Origin: an uncultured Clostridia bacterium
Lineage (GTDB): Bacteria > Bacillota > Clostridia > Christensenellales > CAG-314
Assembly (NCBI GenBank): GCA_944336125.1
Contig: CALVLA010000012.1
Location: 1 to 35,080 of the forward strand
Direction: 5' to 3'
Length of the DNA: 35,080 nucleotides
The notes beneath the pieces were generated by a model. The model searched no databases and was not told the origin of the DNA. It saw only the letters and a program-made list of their open reading frames with translations. The position numbers were made by a program, and so were the translations under genes. Shown here one piece after another: positions 8,495-16,662 of this stretch (position 1 is the stretch's first letter; each line of letters starts with the position of its first letter).

Positions 8495-9166
8495 TTACCT
8501 CTTAAAATCGCAGAAAGCGCAGCAGCTTTGACATTTATTTTTCAAAACCGAAATTTCTTCCGCAGTAACTTTGTCGTCAAAAGGAGCAAGACCCATAACC
8601 GCAGTTACCGTTTTGTTGGGGAACATCATATTGTTTTCGTTGAGTTTTACGCCGAGTATTTTTTGCGCGTTCAACAAATCAAGAATGTCCTTTTGACTTT
8701 TTATGGAAAAATCGCCGTAACCGCAGCTTATTCTTCTCGTGGCTTTTTTGTTTTTCGAAATTCCCTTTTTGACGACGGCTTCGTCTATTTCGTCACAGTA
8801 TGCTTCAATCATTGTGGTAAGCACGCTGTCGCAAACAATACCGTCCACCGTGCTTTTTGCGAAACACTGCTTCAAAAGCGTTTCAGACTGCAACGTCAAA
8901 GTGGCTGCAAAAACGTAAACTTCGTCGCAGCCCTCAAAAGTTTTTTTGACAAGGTTTCCCTCAAAGGAAACGTCTGTGCCTTTCAACACAATTCCGTTTT
9001 GAGTATGCTCTATTTCAAAACTGTTTATCACGCTTTTAGGGCAAAGAGTTTCGAGAGCCTTTTGACTTAGTTTTTCGATTAACTCGTCAATGTCACCGCA
9101 GTCTCCCCCGTGAAGCCTCAAATAGCGTTTGACTTCGTTTTTGTCGATAAACAAAACACACCTCAC
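8495..9166 (-). CDS. Free-standing methionine synthase reactivation domain protein
   Basis: The 223-aa product resembles the AdoMet-binding activation domain found at the C-terminus of classical MetH, which re-methylates oxidised cobalamin using SAM. The SCGYGDFSIKSQ segment near 150-160 corresponds to the conserved PGYGD region, and the LNAQKILGVKLNENNMMFPNKTV region fits the family. The C-terminus carries a Cys cluster (CQSCCAFC) like that seen in stand-alone members. Its start overlaps the metF stop by 4 bp and its stop lies 1 bp before metH, so the three are translationally linked. Split MetH systems are known, for example in Thermotoga. Confidence 0.85.
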   Translation of the reverse strand: MRCVLFIDKNEVKRYLRLHGGDCGDIDELIEKLSQKALETLCPKSVINSFEIEHTQNGIVLKGTDVSFEGNLVKKTFEGCDEVYVFAATLTLQSETLLKQCFAKSTVDGIVCDSVLTTMIEAYCDEIDEAVVKKGISKNKKATRRISCGYGDFSIKSQKDILDLLNAQKILGVKLNENNMMFPNKTVTAVMGLAPFDDKVTAEEISVLKNKCQSCCAFCDFKR

Positions 9167-9993
9167 AAAATGTTTTTTATGTTGTTGAATATGTCGGTAG
9201 CGGTTTTTGGCTTGTTCATCGAGTAAAGATGAATGCCGTCCGCTCCGTTTGCCACAAGATCGGTAATTTGATCCACCGCGTAATTTATGCCCGCCTGATA
9301 AAGCGCTTCGGGATTGTTTTCGAATTTTGCCACCGCTTTCGTAATTTTTGCCGGAAGTTTAGCACCCGAAAGCGACACTATACGATAAATTTGCTTTGCG
9401 TTGGTAACCGGCATTATGCCCGCGCTTATTTGAGCGTCGATTCCCGCTTTTTTAAACTCCTCCGCCATGCGGTAAAAATCGTCGTTATCGAAAAACAGCT
9501 GCGAAACAAACCTTTTTACCCCAAGGTCGTATTTTCTTTTTGCCACTTCGACGTCAAACGCGAAGTCGGGACTTTCTGTATGACCCTCTGGATAGCAAGC
9601 CGCGCTGACCTCAAATCCTCCGAAGTCGTTGATAAACTCAATAAGGTCCGTCGCGTGTTTAAAATCGCCGAGGCTTTCGCCCTGCGGCAAATCTCCGCGA
9701 AGTGCCAAAATATTTTTTACTCCGAGAGACTGCAACCTTGCGAGAATATTGCCTATGTTGTCCTTTGTAGCCCCCACGCAGGTAAGGTGCGCGACGCTAG
9801 GTATGTTGAGTCGGGTTGAAATGTAACTGCTTATTTCGGCGGTAAGCCCCTGACTGGAGCCGCCTGCGCCGTATGTTACGCTGATGAAGTCAGGCTTAAT
9901 CAAAGCGAACTGACCCAGCGAATTGTAAATTTCCTCAACCGCCACGCTGTCCTTTGGCGGAAAAACTTCAAGTGAAAACATAGTTTTTTTCAT
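9163..9993 (-). CDS. metF: Methylenetetrahydrofolate reductase
   Basis: MetF reduces 5,10-methylene-THF to 5-methyl-THF, the methyl donor for MetH. The 276-aa protein is the length of a bacterial MetF and shows EVFPPKD at the N-terminus, the conserved VTYGAGGSSQ and the FVSQLFFDND region. AAGGTG lies upstream of the ATG at 9993. It is the first gene of the operon metF, activation domain, metH. No S-box or T-box leader is visible in the 129-bp divergent intergenic region, so SAM control by riboswitch is unlikely here. Confidence 0.93.
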   Translation of the reverse strand: MKKTMFSLEVFPPKDSVAVEEIYNSLGQFALIKPDFISVTYGAGGSSQGLTAEISSYISTRLNIPSVAHLTCVGATKDNIGNILARLQSLGVKNILALRGDLPQGESLGDFKHATDLIEFINDFGGFEVSAACYPEGHTESPDFAFDVEVAKRKYDLGVKRFVSQLFFDNDDFYRMAEEFKKAGIDAQISAGIMPVTNAKQIYRIVSLSGAKLPAKITKAVAKFENNPEALYQAGINYAVDQITDLVANGADGIHLYSMNKPKTATDIFNNIKNIL

Positions 9994-10028
9994 AAAAACA
10001 CCTTAAAATCCAAAAATATGATAGGGAT

Positions 10029-10057
10029 ATAATAAAATAATTTTTAAAATAAGTAAA
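10029..10057 (-). promoter_or_regulatory. Probable promoter of the metF operon
   Basis: On the minus strand there is a -35 TTTACT (10057-10052), a 17-bp spacer and a -10 TATTAT (10034-10029). Confidence 0.5.
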
Positions 10058-10061
10058 GAAA

Positions 10062-10090
10062 TAGTCAAAAAAAAATTAGTATGCTATAAT
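10062..10090 (+). promoter_or_regulatory. Promoter of the ACT/DUF711 pair
   Basis: A -35 TAGTCA (10062-10067), a 17-bp spacer and an extended -10, TGCTATAAT (10082-10090), lie about 33 bp upstream of the first start codon. Confidence 0.65.
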
Positions 10091-10122
10091 TCAAATACTA
10101 TACACAAACGGAGAACACATTG

Positions 10123-10392
10123 ATGAAAGCGATTATTTCGGTAATTGGCGAAGACAGACTCGGCGTTATCGCGAAAGTAAGCACAAAACTGTTTGAACTC
10201 AACATCAACATCGAGGACATTTCGCAGACAATCATGCAAAACTACTTTACCATGATTATGATGGTAGATACGTCCAAAAGCACGCTGGGCTTTTCGGAAA
10301 TGGCTGATGAAATGAAAAAACTCGGCGAAGAAATCGGGATGGAAATCAGAATGCAAAGCGAAAGCATATTTAACGCGATGCACAAAATCTGA
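10123..10392 (+). CDS. ACT-domain protein (UPF0237 family)
   Basis: The 89-aa protein is a single ACT domain: IISVIGEDRLGVIAKV at the N-terminus with the family Gly-Val turn, then NINIEDISQTIM. ACT domains bind small ligands, usually amino acids, and this family is related to the GcvR type. The ATG at 10123 was chosen because GGAG at 10110-10113 is correctly spaced; a TTG three bases upstream is the alternative. It is followed after 8 bp by a DUF711 gene. This pairing is widespread in Bacillota and suggests the two act together, but the ligand and reaction are unknown. Confidence 0.88.
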   Translation: MKAIISVIGEDRLGVIAKVSTKLFELNINIEDISQTIMQNYFTMIMMVDTSKSTLGFSEMADEMKKLGEEIGMEIRMQSESIFNAMHKI

Positions 10393-10400
10393 GGTGAAAG

Positions 10401-11750
10401 ATGCTGTCAAAAGACGAAATTTTAGAAACCATAAGCATGATAAACTCGCAGCACCTTGACGTCAGGACCATTACGATGGGCATATCGCTTTTGGATTGCA
10501 TCGGCAATACCGTAAGCGAAACCTGCGAGCGTGTTTATGAAAAAATCACAACCAAGGCGAAAAACCTTGTAAAAGTAGGAAACGACATTCAGGACGAATT
10601 CGGAGTTCCTATCGTAAACAAACGTATAAGCGTAACCCCGGTAAGCCTTATTACGGCAAAAACAGGCGGAAGCATAGAAGTGGCAAAAACACTCGACAAA
10701 TGCGCAGAGGAAGTCGGAGTTGACTTTATCGGCGGATATTCGGCACTTGTGCAAAAGGGCATGACTGATTTCGAAAAGGAATTTTTGCTTACCATTCCCG
10801 AAGCGCTTGCATGCACGGGCAAACTCTGCTCGTCGGTAAACGTAGCCTCCACAAAAACCGGCATAAACATGGACGCAGTCAAAATGATGGGCAAAATCAT
10901 CAAGGAAATTTCCTATCTCACACGCGACCAGGGAAGCATAGGCTGCGCGAAATTCGTGGTATTTGCAAATGCGGTTGAGGACAATCCGTTTATGGCGGGC
11001 GCGTTTCACGGCGTAGGCGAAGCCGATACGGTAATTAACGTCGGCGTAAGCGGACCGGGCGTAGTAAAAGTCGCCTTGGAACAAGTTAAAGACGGCGACC
11101 TTACGGTAGTAGCCGAAACAGTCAAAAAAGTCGCTTACAAAATCACACGCGTCGGACAGATGGTAGCGCAGGAAGCAAGCAAACGTCTTAACGCAAACTT
11201 CGGCATCATTGACCTTTCCCTTGCCCCTACCCCTGTTATGGGCGACAGCGTAGGACATATTCTCGAAGAAATGGGTCTTGACTGCGTGGGAGCGTACGGT
11301 ACGACCGCTTGCCTTGCGCTTTTAAACGACGCCGTCAAAAAAGGCGGAATCATGGCAAGCTCGCATGTAGGCGGTTTGAGCGGCGCGTTTATTCCTGTAA
11401 GCGAAGACATAGGAATGATAAACGCGGTAAACAAAGGATGCCTCAAGCTTGAAAAACTCGAAGCCATGACCGCAATATGCTCGGTAGGTCTTGACATGGT
11501 AGCGGTAGGCGGCGACACTCCTGCAGACGTTTTGTCAGCCATGATAGCAGACGAATGCGCAATAGGCGTTGTCAACAACAAAACCACGGCAGTAAGGGTT
11601 ATACCTGTTTACGGCAAAAACAGCGGCAGCGTAAACTTCGGCGGACTTTTGGGTACGGCTCCTATCATGCCGATAAATACGACATCCCCTTCGCGTTTTA
11701 TCGAAAGAGGCGGACGAATTCCTGCTCCTGTTTGGGCAAACAAAAACTAA
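10401..11750 (+). CDS. DUF711 (UPF0210, PFL-like fold) protein
   Basis: The 449-aa product matches the conserved DUF711/UPF0210 family in length and glycine-rich motifs, for example [26 protein letters not shown] and a C-terminal [12 protein letters not shown]. The fold is related to pyruvate formate-lyase, but I see no glycyl-radical loop. Its biochemical role is not established. AGGTG precedes the ATG. It forms an operon with the ACT-domain gene and ends at a bidirectional terminator. Confidence 0.9.
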   Translation: MLSKDEILETISMINSQHLDVRTITMGISLLDCIGNTVSETCERVYEKITTKAKNLVKVGNDIQDEFGVPIVNKRISVTPVSLITAKTGGSIEVAKTLDKCAEEVGVDFIGGYSALVQKGMTDFEKEFLLTIPEALACTGKLCSSVNVASTKTGINMDAVKMMGKIIKEISYLTRDQGSIGCAKFVVFANAVEDNPFMAGAFHGVGEADTVINVGVSGPGVVKVALEQVKDGDLTVVAETVKKVAYKITRVGQMVAQEASKRLNANFGIIDLSLAPTPVMGDSVGHILEEMGLDCVGAYGTTACLALLNDAVKKGGIMASSHVGGLSGAFIPVSEDIGMINAVNKGCLKLEKLEAMTAICSVGLDMVAVGGDTPADVLSAMIADECAIGVVNNKTTAVRVIPVYGKNSGSVNFGGLLGTAPIMPINTTSPSRFIERGGRIPAPVWANKN

Positions 11751-11754
11751 AAAC

Positions 11755-11783
11755 AAAAGACGCTTTAAAAAGCGTCTTTTTTT
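11755..11783. terminator. Bidirectional terminator, DUF711 / acetyltransferase
   Basis: The stem AAAAGACGCT (11755-11764) with 11771-11780 is followed by a T-tract and lies between convergent stop codons. Confidence 0.85.
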
Positions 11784-12333
11784 ATGCCTTTTTTATTACT
11801 TTGCAAGGGTTGCCCACGGCGATACTGTCAGGCGGTATATATTTCGTGACAACGCTGCCGGCACCGATAACGCTGTTTTGCCCTATCGTAACTCCGGCAA
11901 GTATTACTACGCTACCCCCTATCCAAACGTTGTCGCAAATTGTCACGGGTTTTGCAAACTCCTGTTTGTCAAGCCGCAGTTTTTTGTCGGTAGGATGCGT
12001 CGCGGCATAAATTCCGCAATTAGGCCCTATAAGGACGTTTTTTCCTATTGTTACCTCACAACAGTCAAGCACCGTACAGTTGTAGTTTATGAAAGTGTGG
12101 TCGCCTATAGAGATATTGTAGCCGTAATCGCACCTGAAAGGAAGCTCGACCGTAACACCTTGTCCTTTGTGTTTCAAAAGCTTTTTTAAAATTTCTTCTT
12201 TTGCTTTTGTTTCTTTTGGAGGCAGGTTATTAAGCTCAAAGCACAGTTGTTTAGCCTCCTGCCTTTCCTTCAAAAGCTCGTCTTCCTCGGAAAAATAAAG
12301 TTGTCCCGCCAGCATTTTTTGTTTTTCTGTCAT
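11782..12333 (-). CDS. Maltose/galactoside O-acetyltransferase-type hexapeptide protein
   Basis: The 183-aa protein has the N-terminal segment of the Maa/LacA family (EKQKMLAGQLY) and then a left-handed beta-helix of hexapeptide repeats, with INYNCTVLDCC, IGPNCGIYAATHP (likely catalytic His in ATHP) and VWIGGSVVILAGVTIG. It should transfer acetyl from acetyl-CoA to a sugar hydroxyl; the true acceptor is unknown. Its start overlaps the stop of the upstream MATE gene by one base (TAATG), so the two are translationally coupled. Confidence 0.88.
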   Translation of the reverse strand: MTEKQKMLAGQLYFSEEDELLKERQEAKQLCFELNNLPPKETKAKEEILKKLLKHKGQGVTVELPFRCDYGYNISIGDHTFINYNCTVLDCCEVTIGKNVLIGPNCGIYAATHPTDKKLRLDKQEFAKPVTICDNVWIGGSVVILAGVTIGQNSVIGAGSVVTKYIPPDSIAVGNPCKVIKKA

Positions 12334-13736
12334 TATTTAACAACTCCGAACATTTCTTCTCTTTCCCTGAACACGCGCCTGAAACAATGAATCATAATGA
12401 AGAAGAAAATAATTACCGTAACTACTTCCGCAAGAGGGAAAGCCCACCAAACGCCGTTGACTCCGATAATGCTGTTCATAATGAGAGCAATAGGCACAAG
12501 CAAAATCAACTGTCTGCACAACGACATCAAAAGCGAATAAAGACCGTTTCCGACAGATTGGAAAATAGTAGTCACGGTAATACCGCATGCGGCAGGTATG
12601 AAGCACCAACTTATGATTTGCAAAGCGTTTACGGTAAACGGAGCCATCTCGTCGCTGGTGTTGAAAATTTTAATGATATAAGGCGAACCGAACTGAATAA
12701 TAACCATACCAACAATCATAATTATGATAGCGGTAGTCATAGCAAGGCGCACCGTATGCTTAAACCTTGCGCGCTGGTTACATCCGAAGTTGTAGCCTAA
12801 AATAGGCAAAGCGCCCTGTGTAAGGCCGAAAACCGGCATAAACACAAATGATTGCAGCTTGAAGTAAATTCCCAAAGTATCAACCGCATAAGCATAGCCC
12901 GCAATAATACCGTTGAGGATGGAAACCGTCACCGAAGTAATGGCGTTCATAACCATTGCCGGAAGGCCTACCCTGCAAATTTCCCCTATTACTCTTTTGT
13001 CTGGTCTGAAACCTTTGAGAGAAATGCTTACGTCCTGTTTTCTTTTGATAAAAACGGTAACAACAAAAGTCATCGCAAGAGCCTGACCGATAATGGTGGC
13101 AATCGCAGCGCCTGCAACACCCATTTCAGGTACTATCTGCATTCCGTTGATATTAAGTCCGTTGATAAAAAGCGGGTCGAGAACGGTATTTGTAATAGCG
13201 CCGATAAGCTGCGACGTCATAGGAACTTTCATGTTGCCGGTAGACTGCAAAATACGCGAGCAAGTCATTTCGACAAGACTGAAAATGCAAAGTCCAATAT
13301 AAATGTTAAGATATACGGTGCCTTGATCCAAAATTCTGTCGTCGCTTACGAAAATACTCAAAAACAGCCGTGAACAAGTAAAGGTCAAGGCAATGAAAAA
13401 CAAATACACGCAGCCCGCCAAAAACAATGCGTTACGCGCGATTTTGTTTGCTCCTTCCCTGTCGCCTTCCCCTAGTTTTTTGGCTATCTGCGCGTTTGCG
13501 CCGACGCCGATACCGATACCGAAGGAAATGACAAGCATAACCATCGGAAAAGAAAGGTTGACCGCAGTAAAGCCTATGTCGCTGTACTGCGAAACGAAAA
13601 TAGAGTCTACTACGTTGTACAACGCCTGCACAAGCATGCTTATCATCGCAGGAAGCGACATGTTAAAAAGCAGCTTTCCGACAGGCATCGTCCCCATTTT
13701 GTCGGATTTTAATTTCATTTGTTGATCTTTTTCCAT
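12333..13736 (-). CDS. MATE family efflux transporter
   Basis: The 467-aa integral membrane protein has about 12 hydrophobic segments and MATE-type features, including a KLLFNMSLPAMISMLVQALYN start and FGIGIGVGANAQIAK in the first half. MATE pumps export cationic drugs or metabolites using Na+ or H+. AGGTGAAGT precedes the ATG at 13736. A weak promoter (TTGACT, 17 bp, CAAAAT) lies upstream on the minus strand. The downstream coupled acetyltransferase might modify the exported compound, but that is inference. Confidence 0.92.
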   Translation of the reverse strand: MEKDQQMKLKSDKMGTMPVGKLLFNMSLPAMISMLVQALYNVVDSIFVSQYSDIGFTAVNLSFPMVMLVISFGIGIGVGANAQIAKKLGEGDREGANKIARNALFLAGCVYLFFIALTFTCSRLFLSIFVSDDRILDQGTVYLNIYIGLCIFSLVEMTCSRILQSTGNMKVPMTSQLIGAITNTVLDPLFINGLNINGMQIVPEMGVAGAAIATIIGQALAMTFVVTVFIKRKQDVSISLKGFRPDKRVIGEICRVGLPAMVMNAITSVTVSILNGIIAGYAYAVDTLGIYFKLQSFVFMPVFGLTQGALPILGYNFGCNQRARFKHTVRLAMTTAIIIMIVGMVIIQFGSPYIIKIFNTSDEMAPFTVNALQIISWCFIPAACGITVTTIFQSVGNGLYSLLMSLCRQLILLVPIALIMNSIIGVNGVWWAFPLAEVVTVIIFFFIMIHCFRRVFREREEMFGVVK

Positions 13737-13850
13737 ACTTCACCTAAAAAACAATGCAGAGATATTTTGCAATGAAAAAAAATTAAAGTCAAACAAAAAA
13801 CAAAAATAAAATAAAATTTTTAATATCACTTTTGAAATTCATAAAACGTA

Positions 13851-13879
13851 TTGAATTAAAAAATCAGTTGCAGTATAAT
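13851..13879 (+). promoter_or_regulatory. Promoter of the 162-aa membrane protein gene
   Basis: A -35 TTGAAT (13851-13856), a 17-bp spacer and a perfect -10 TATAAT (13874-13879) are present. The ATG at 13878 overlaps this -10, so translation must start further down at 13908. Confidence 0.75.
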
Positions 13880-13907
13880 GTTACTAATAAAAGACGGAGG
13901 TAAACTT

Positions 13908-14396
13908 ATGGCTAAGTCTAAAAAAGCTCAAGGCAGTGTTATATTTTCTATTTTGATATTGGCCTTTGCCGTTGTAGCGATTGTAGGTTTGTTTTTGGAT
14001 TACGTCGGCACAAGTGTTTCCGGCTCAATCGGCGACTGGGGCGGAAGCAGCGAAGTCGGATACATCAAGCTTTTTGACATGGAAGAAACTTGGGGTACCA
14101 TTTCAATCATCGCAGGCGTAGCGGCAGCAGCGCTGTGTGCGCTTACCGCAATCGTAGGTTTTTTGAAATCATTCGGAGTAATGAATACCGGAAACGTCGG
14201 AAAACTGTTTGGACTTCTTTCTTTGGTTTGCGGCATTTTCGCAATAGTCGCGGTATTTGTTTGGGGCGGACAATATTCCGACAGCATCGGAGGAGATTTC
14301 GCATCAATCACGGTTACTACCGCACCTGCAATCGGCGCATGGCTGGTTTGCGTAGGCTCGGTTCTCGGCGGAGCGCTTGGGGTAGCATCTAAATAA
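13908..14396 (+). CDS. Four-helix membrane protein of unknown function
   Basis: The 162-aa product has four predicted transmembrane segments: about 10-32, 62-85, 98-118 and 136-158. A Gly/Ser-rich loop (TSVSGSIGDWGGSSE) follows the first helix. No family is recognised. The ATG at 13908 has GGAGG eight bases upstream; an upstream in-frame ATG lies inside the -10 box and is rejected. It has its own promoter and ends at a bidirectional terminator, so it is monocistronic. Confidence 0.8.
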   Translation: MAKSKKAQGSVIFSILILAFAVVAIVGLFLDYVGTSVSGSIGDWGGSSEVGYIKLFDMEETWGTISIIAGVAAAALCALTAIVGFLKSFGVMNTGNVGKLFGLLSLVCGIFAIVAVFVWGGQYSDSIGGDFASITVTTAPAIGAWLVCVGSVLGGALGVASK

Positions 14397-14401
14397 AAAC
14401 C

Positions 14402-14431
14402 AAAAAGACCGACAAACGTCGGTCTTTTTTT
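14402..14431. terminator. Bidirectional terminator
   Basis: The stem AAAAAGACCGAC with GTCGGTCTTTTTT sits between two convergent genes. Confidence 0.85.
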
Positions 14432-15044
14432 ATGCCCTTTTGTTTGCAAGCTCCCAAAGGTAAAAGGAAGCGATTGTTGCGTAAGGCGAAAATTTTTGTT
14501 TCATGTTCAAAAAATTTTGTTTTTTCACGACGTCGTCGCCGTAAAGAATTTTAAGTCCTTTTTTGATACCGAAATCACCGAAACTCAAAATATCTTTTCT
14601 TTCAAAACAAAAAATCAAAGTCATCTCTGCCGTCCACTTCCCCACTCCTTTGAGAGAAGTAAGCTGCTTAATCGCCTCATCGTCAGAAAGATTTTTCAAG
14701 TCTTCCAAACATATTTCCCCTTTTGTTTCCTTTTTGGCAAGGTCAAAAATATTTTGAGCCTTCATAAGGGACATTCCGCATGAAGCTATTTTTTCAGCCG
14801 TCAAGGCTGAAATTTTTTCGGGAGTAATTTCACCTGCCAAAGTTTTAAGCCTGTTAAAAATTGTTTCAAGAGCCTTGTTTGAAATTTGCTGACCCGCAAT
14901 CGAATAAACGAGAGAACAAAAAACATCCTCATGCACAGCTCTGTAAATATGCGGAGTATTTTCAATAAGCTCCTTCATTTTTTCGTCGCTGTTTTTCAAA
15001 AAATCCGTTTCCTCTTTTCCGTACTCAAAAAACTTTTCACCCAT
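14430..15044 (-). CDS. DNA-3-methyladenine glycosylase II-like (AlkA/HhH-GPD)
   Basis: The 204-aa protein is a base-excision glycosylase that removes alkylated bases. It carries VYSIAGQQIS (46-55), the helix-hairpin-helix LKGVGKWTAE (131-140), and the catalytic Asp D157 in SFGDFGI. It lacks the N-terminal domain of E. coli AlkA and fits short bacterial members. I chose the ATG at 15044 because the family begins at about this point; an in-frame ATG at 15119 adds 25 unrelated residues. There is no Shine-Dalgarno, and a TATAAT ends 6 nt before the ATG, so the transcript may be leaderless. Confidence 0.88.
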   Translation of the reverse strand: MGEKFFEYGKEETDFLKNSDEKMKELIENTPHIYRAVHEDVFCSLVYSIAGQQISNKALETIFNRLKTLAGEITPEKISALTAEKIASCGMSLMKAQNIFDLAKKETKGEICLEDLKNLSDDEAIKQLTSLKGVGKWTAEMTLIFCFERKDILSFGDFGIKKGLKILYGDDVVKKQNFLNMKQKFSPYATIASFYLWELANKRA

Positions 15045-15050
15045 AAAAAA

Positions 15051-15059
15051 ATTATAGCA
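15051..15059 (-). promoter_or_regulatory. Extended -10 promoter of the AlkA-like gene
   Basis: On the minus strand TGCTATAAT forms an extended -10 whose last base is 7 nt from the A of the ATG at 15044. No good -35 is visible. Confidence 0.6.
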
Positions 15060-15080
15060 TAAAATGAACTTTAATTGTGT

Positions 15081-15109
15081 TTGACTTTTGAATATTACTA
15101 ATATATCAT
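15081..15109 (+). promoter_or_regulatory. Promoter of the LysO-like gene
   Basis: A -35 TTGACT (15081-15086), a 17-bp spacer and a -10 TATCAT (15104-15109) lie 31 bp before the start codon. Confidence 0.6.
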
Positions 15110-15139
15110 AAAAAAGCATTTGATTTTTACGGAGAATAT

Positions 15140-16057
15140 ATGGAAATTTTGATTGTAATGTGTCTGGGTATTTTGCTGGGAATTACGATTTTTCCCGAAA
15201 AATGGCAAAAATACGCCGGCATGCTTCAATTTATGTTTGCCGCACTGTTGATTTTTACCATGGGGCTAACGCTTGGACTCAGAGAAAACTTTTTGCAGGA
15301 ACTAGGACAAATAGGATTTGACAGCCTTGTTTTCGCAGTCCTCCCTATTGCTGCTTCCACCATATTGGTTTATTTCCTCAGCCGCAGGTTTTTGTCAAAC
15401 GCAAAATGCGGCGAAACTACGGAGGGAAACCCGCAGCAAAAAACGCCTCGCGGCGAAATTTTCGTAATCCTGCTTGCCGCAGTATCATTGACTCTTGGCG
15501 CGGTTTTCTCACTTTACGTGTTTGATGAACAAACTTCAAAAACTCTTTCTGACTTTTCCACCATTGCTTTGTATCTACTTATGTTCTGCGCAGGAATAAG
15601 CATAGGCGGAAACAAAAAAGTCTTTTCACAAGTAGCGAGCCACAAGTTTAAAATACTTATCATCCCCATCGCAATTACCGTTGCGTCTGTTGCTTCAGGG
15701 CTTATCGTTCCGCTGTTTATGAACTATGACATAAAAAGCAGCGTCGCCATTACTTCGGGTATGGGTTGGTACAGTCTTTCGGGAATTATGCTTACAGAGC
15801 TCGCCGGAGCAAAAATCGGAACCATCGCCTTTTTAAGCAATTTGTTCCGCGAGATACTTTCATTTGTTTTGATACCTTTTATCGCAAAGCATCTCAACAT
15901 GTTCACGGCAATCGCCCCTGCGGGAGCCACCAGCGAAGACTCGACTCTCCCCGTACTTATAAAATACACCAATGAGGAAGTTACCGTAATCGCGGTGGTA
16001 AACGGCGTAATTTGTTCGCTTGTCGTTCCTATAATTTTAAATTTACTTTACATCTGA
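15140..16057 (+). CDS. lysO: LysO (DUF340) family exporter
   Basis: The 305-aa integral membrane protein has about eight hydrophobic helices. Its arrangement is that of the LysO/YbjE family, whose E. coli member exports L-lysine: an N-terminal MEILIVMCLGILLGI part, a middle loop with charged residues (about 92-110), and a C-terminal half with SGMGWYSLSGIML and GTIAFLSNLFREI. The GMGWYSLSG segment with the following ELAG is characteristic. Substrate assignment to lysine is by family. GGAG lies upstream of the ATG. The stop codon is followed at once by a terminator that lies inside the 3' end of the opposing GNAT gene. Confidence 0.88.
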   Translation: MEILIVMCLGILLGITIFPEKWQKYAGMLQFMFAALLIFTMGLTLGLRENFLQELGQIGFDSLVFAVLPIAASTILVYFLSRRFLSNAKCGETTEGNPQQKTPRGEIFVILLAAVSLTLGAVFSLYVFDEQTSKTLSDFSTIALYLLMFCAGISIGGNKKVFSQVASHKFKILIIPIAITVASVASGLIVPLFMNYDIKSSVAITSGMGWYSLSGIMLTELAGAKIGTIAFLSNLFREILSFVLIPFIAKHLNMFTAIAPAGATSEDSTLPVLIKYTNEEVTVIAVVNGVICSLVVPIILNLLYI

Positions 16058-16561
16058 CAGAGGCTTTGCCTCTGTTTTTTTCCCCATTTCCAAAAGTCTT
16101 TCTCCGGAAATTCTGTATACCGTCCAGTCGCTCATGGGCTCTGCCCCCATCGACAAATAAAAATCTATGCTCTTTTTGTTCCAGTCAAGGCACCACCACT
16201 CAAGCCTGCCGCATCCTCGTTCTACTGCAATTTGGGCAAGTTTTGTGAGCAATGCTTTTCCGTAACCTTTTCCCCTTGCCGTTTCAGAAACATACAAATC
16301 TTCAAGATAAATTCCCGCGCGTCCCAAAAAGGTCGAAAAATTGTGAAAAAACAACGCAAATCCTTTTTCCACGCCGTCTTCCAGCAAAAACAAAACTTCC
16401 GCCTTGTTTTTGTCAAAAATCCACGTTTCCAACGTCTGCTCGTCGGCAACTACTTCATGCGAAAGTTTTTCGTATTCCGCAAGCTCCTTGATGAAACGCA
16501 AAATCAGTGAAGTATCTTTTCTTTCGGCAAATCTGAAAGCAACTTTGTTTTTGTTTGGCAT
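16043..16561 (-). CDS. GNAT family N-acetyltransferase
   Basis: The 172-aa protein has the GNAT acetyl-CoA loop ARGKGYGKAL and the C-terminal LEWWCLDWNKKSIDFYLSMGAE region typical of spermidine/diamine-type acetyltransferases. The substrate is not predictable with confidence. The ATG at 16561 follows GGAGG with 5-nt spacing; the open frame extends 10 codons upstream without support. It converges on lysO with a 15-bp overlap of coding sequence. Confidence 0.9.
   Translation of the reverse strand: MPNKNKVAFRFAERKDTSLILRFIKELAEYEKLSHEVVADEQTLETWIFDKNKAEVLFLLEDGVEKGFALFFHNFSTFLGRAGIYLEDLYVSETARGKGYGKALLTKLAQIAVERGCGRLEWWCLDWNKKSIDFYLSMGAEPMSDWTVYRISGERLLEMGKKTEAKPLSDVK
16057..16082 (+). terminator. 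Terminator of lysO inside the GNAT coding end
   Basis: The 8-bp stem ACAGAGGC (16057-16064) with GCCTCTGT (16068-16075) is followed by T7. It overlaps the last codons of the opposing GNAT gene. Confidence 0.75.
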
Positions 16562-16627
16562 GATTACCTCCGTTTGACTATATAATATCAAAAAATTTTT
16601 ACGTTAGCTTGCAATTTAAACAGTTAC

Positions 16628-16656
16628 TTCAAATTTTTTGTTTTTAATGATACAAT
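16628..16656 (+). promoter_or_regulatory. Promoter of the GH18-like gene
   Basis: A weak -35 TTCAAA (16628-16633), a 17-bp spacer and a -10 TACAAT (16651-16656) with an upstream TG place the start of transcription at the ATG at 16663. Confidence 0.5.
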
Positions 16657-16662
16657 TTGTTT

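Noticed and set aside
9994..10122. S-box or T-box riboswitch upstream of metF
   Set aside because: The intergenic region is only 129 bp, AT-rich, shared by two divergent promoters, and shows no conserved core or terminator.
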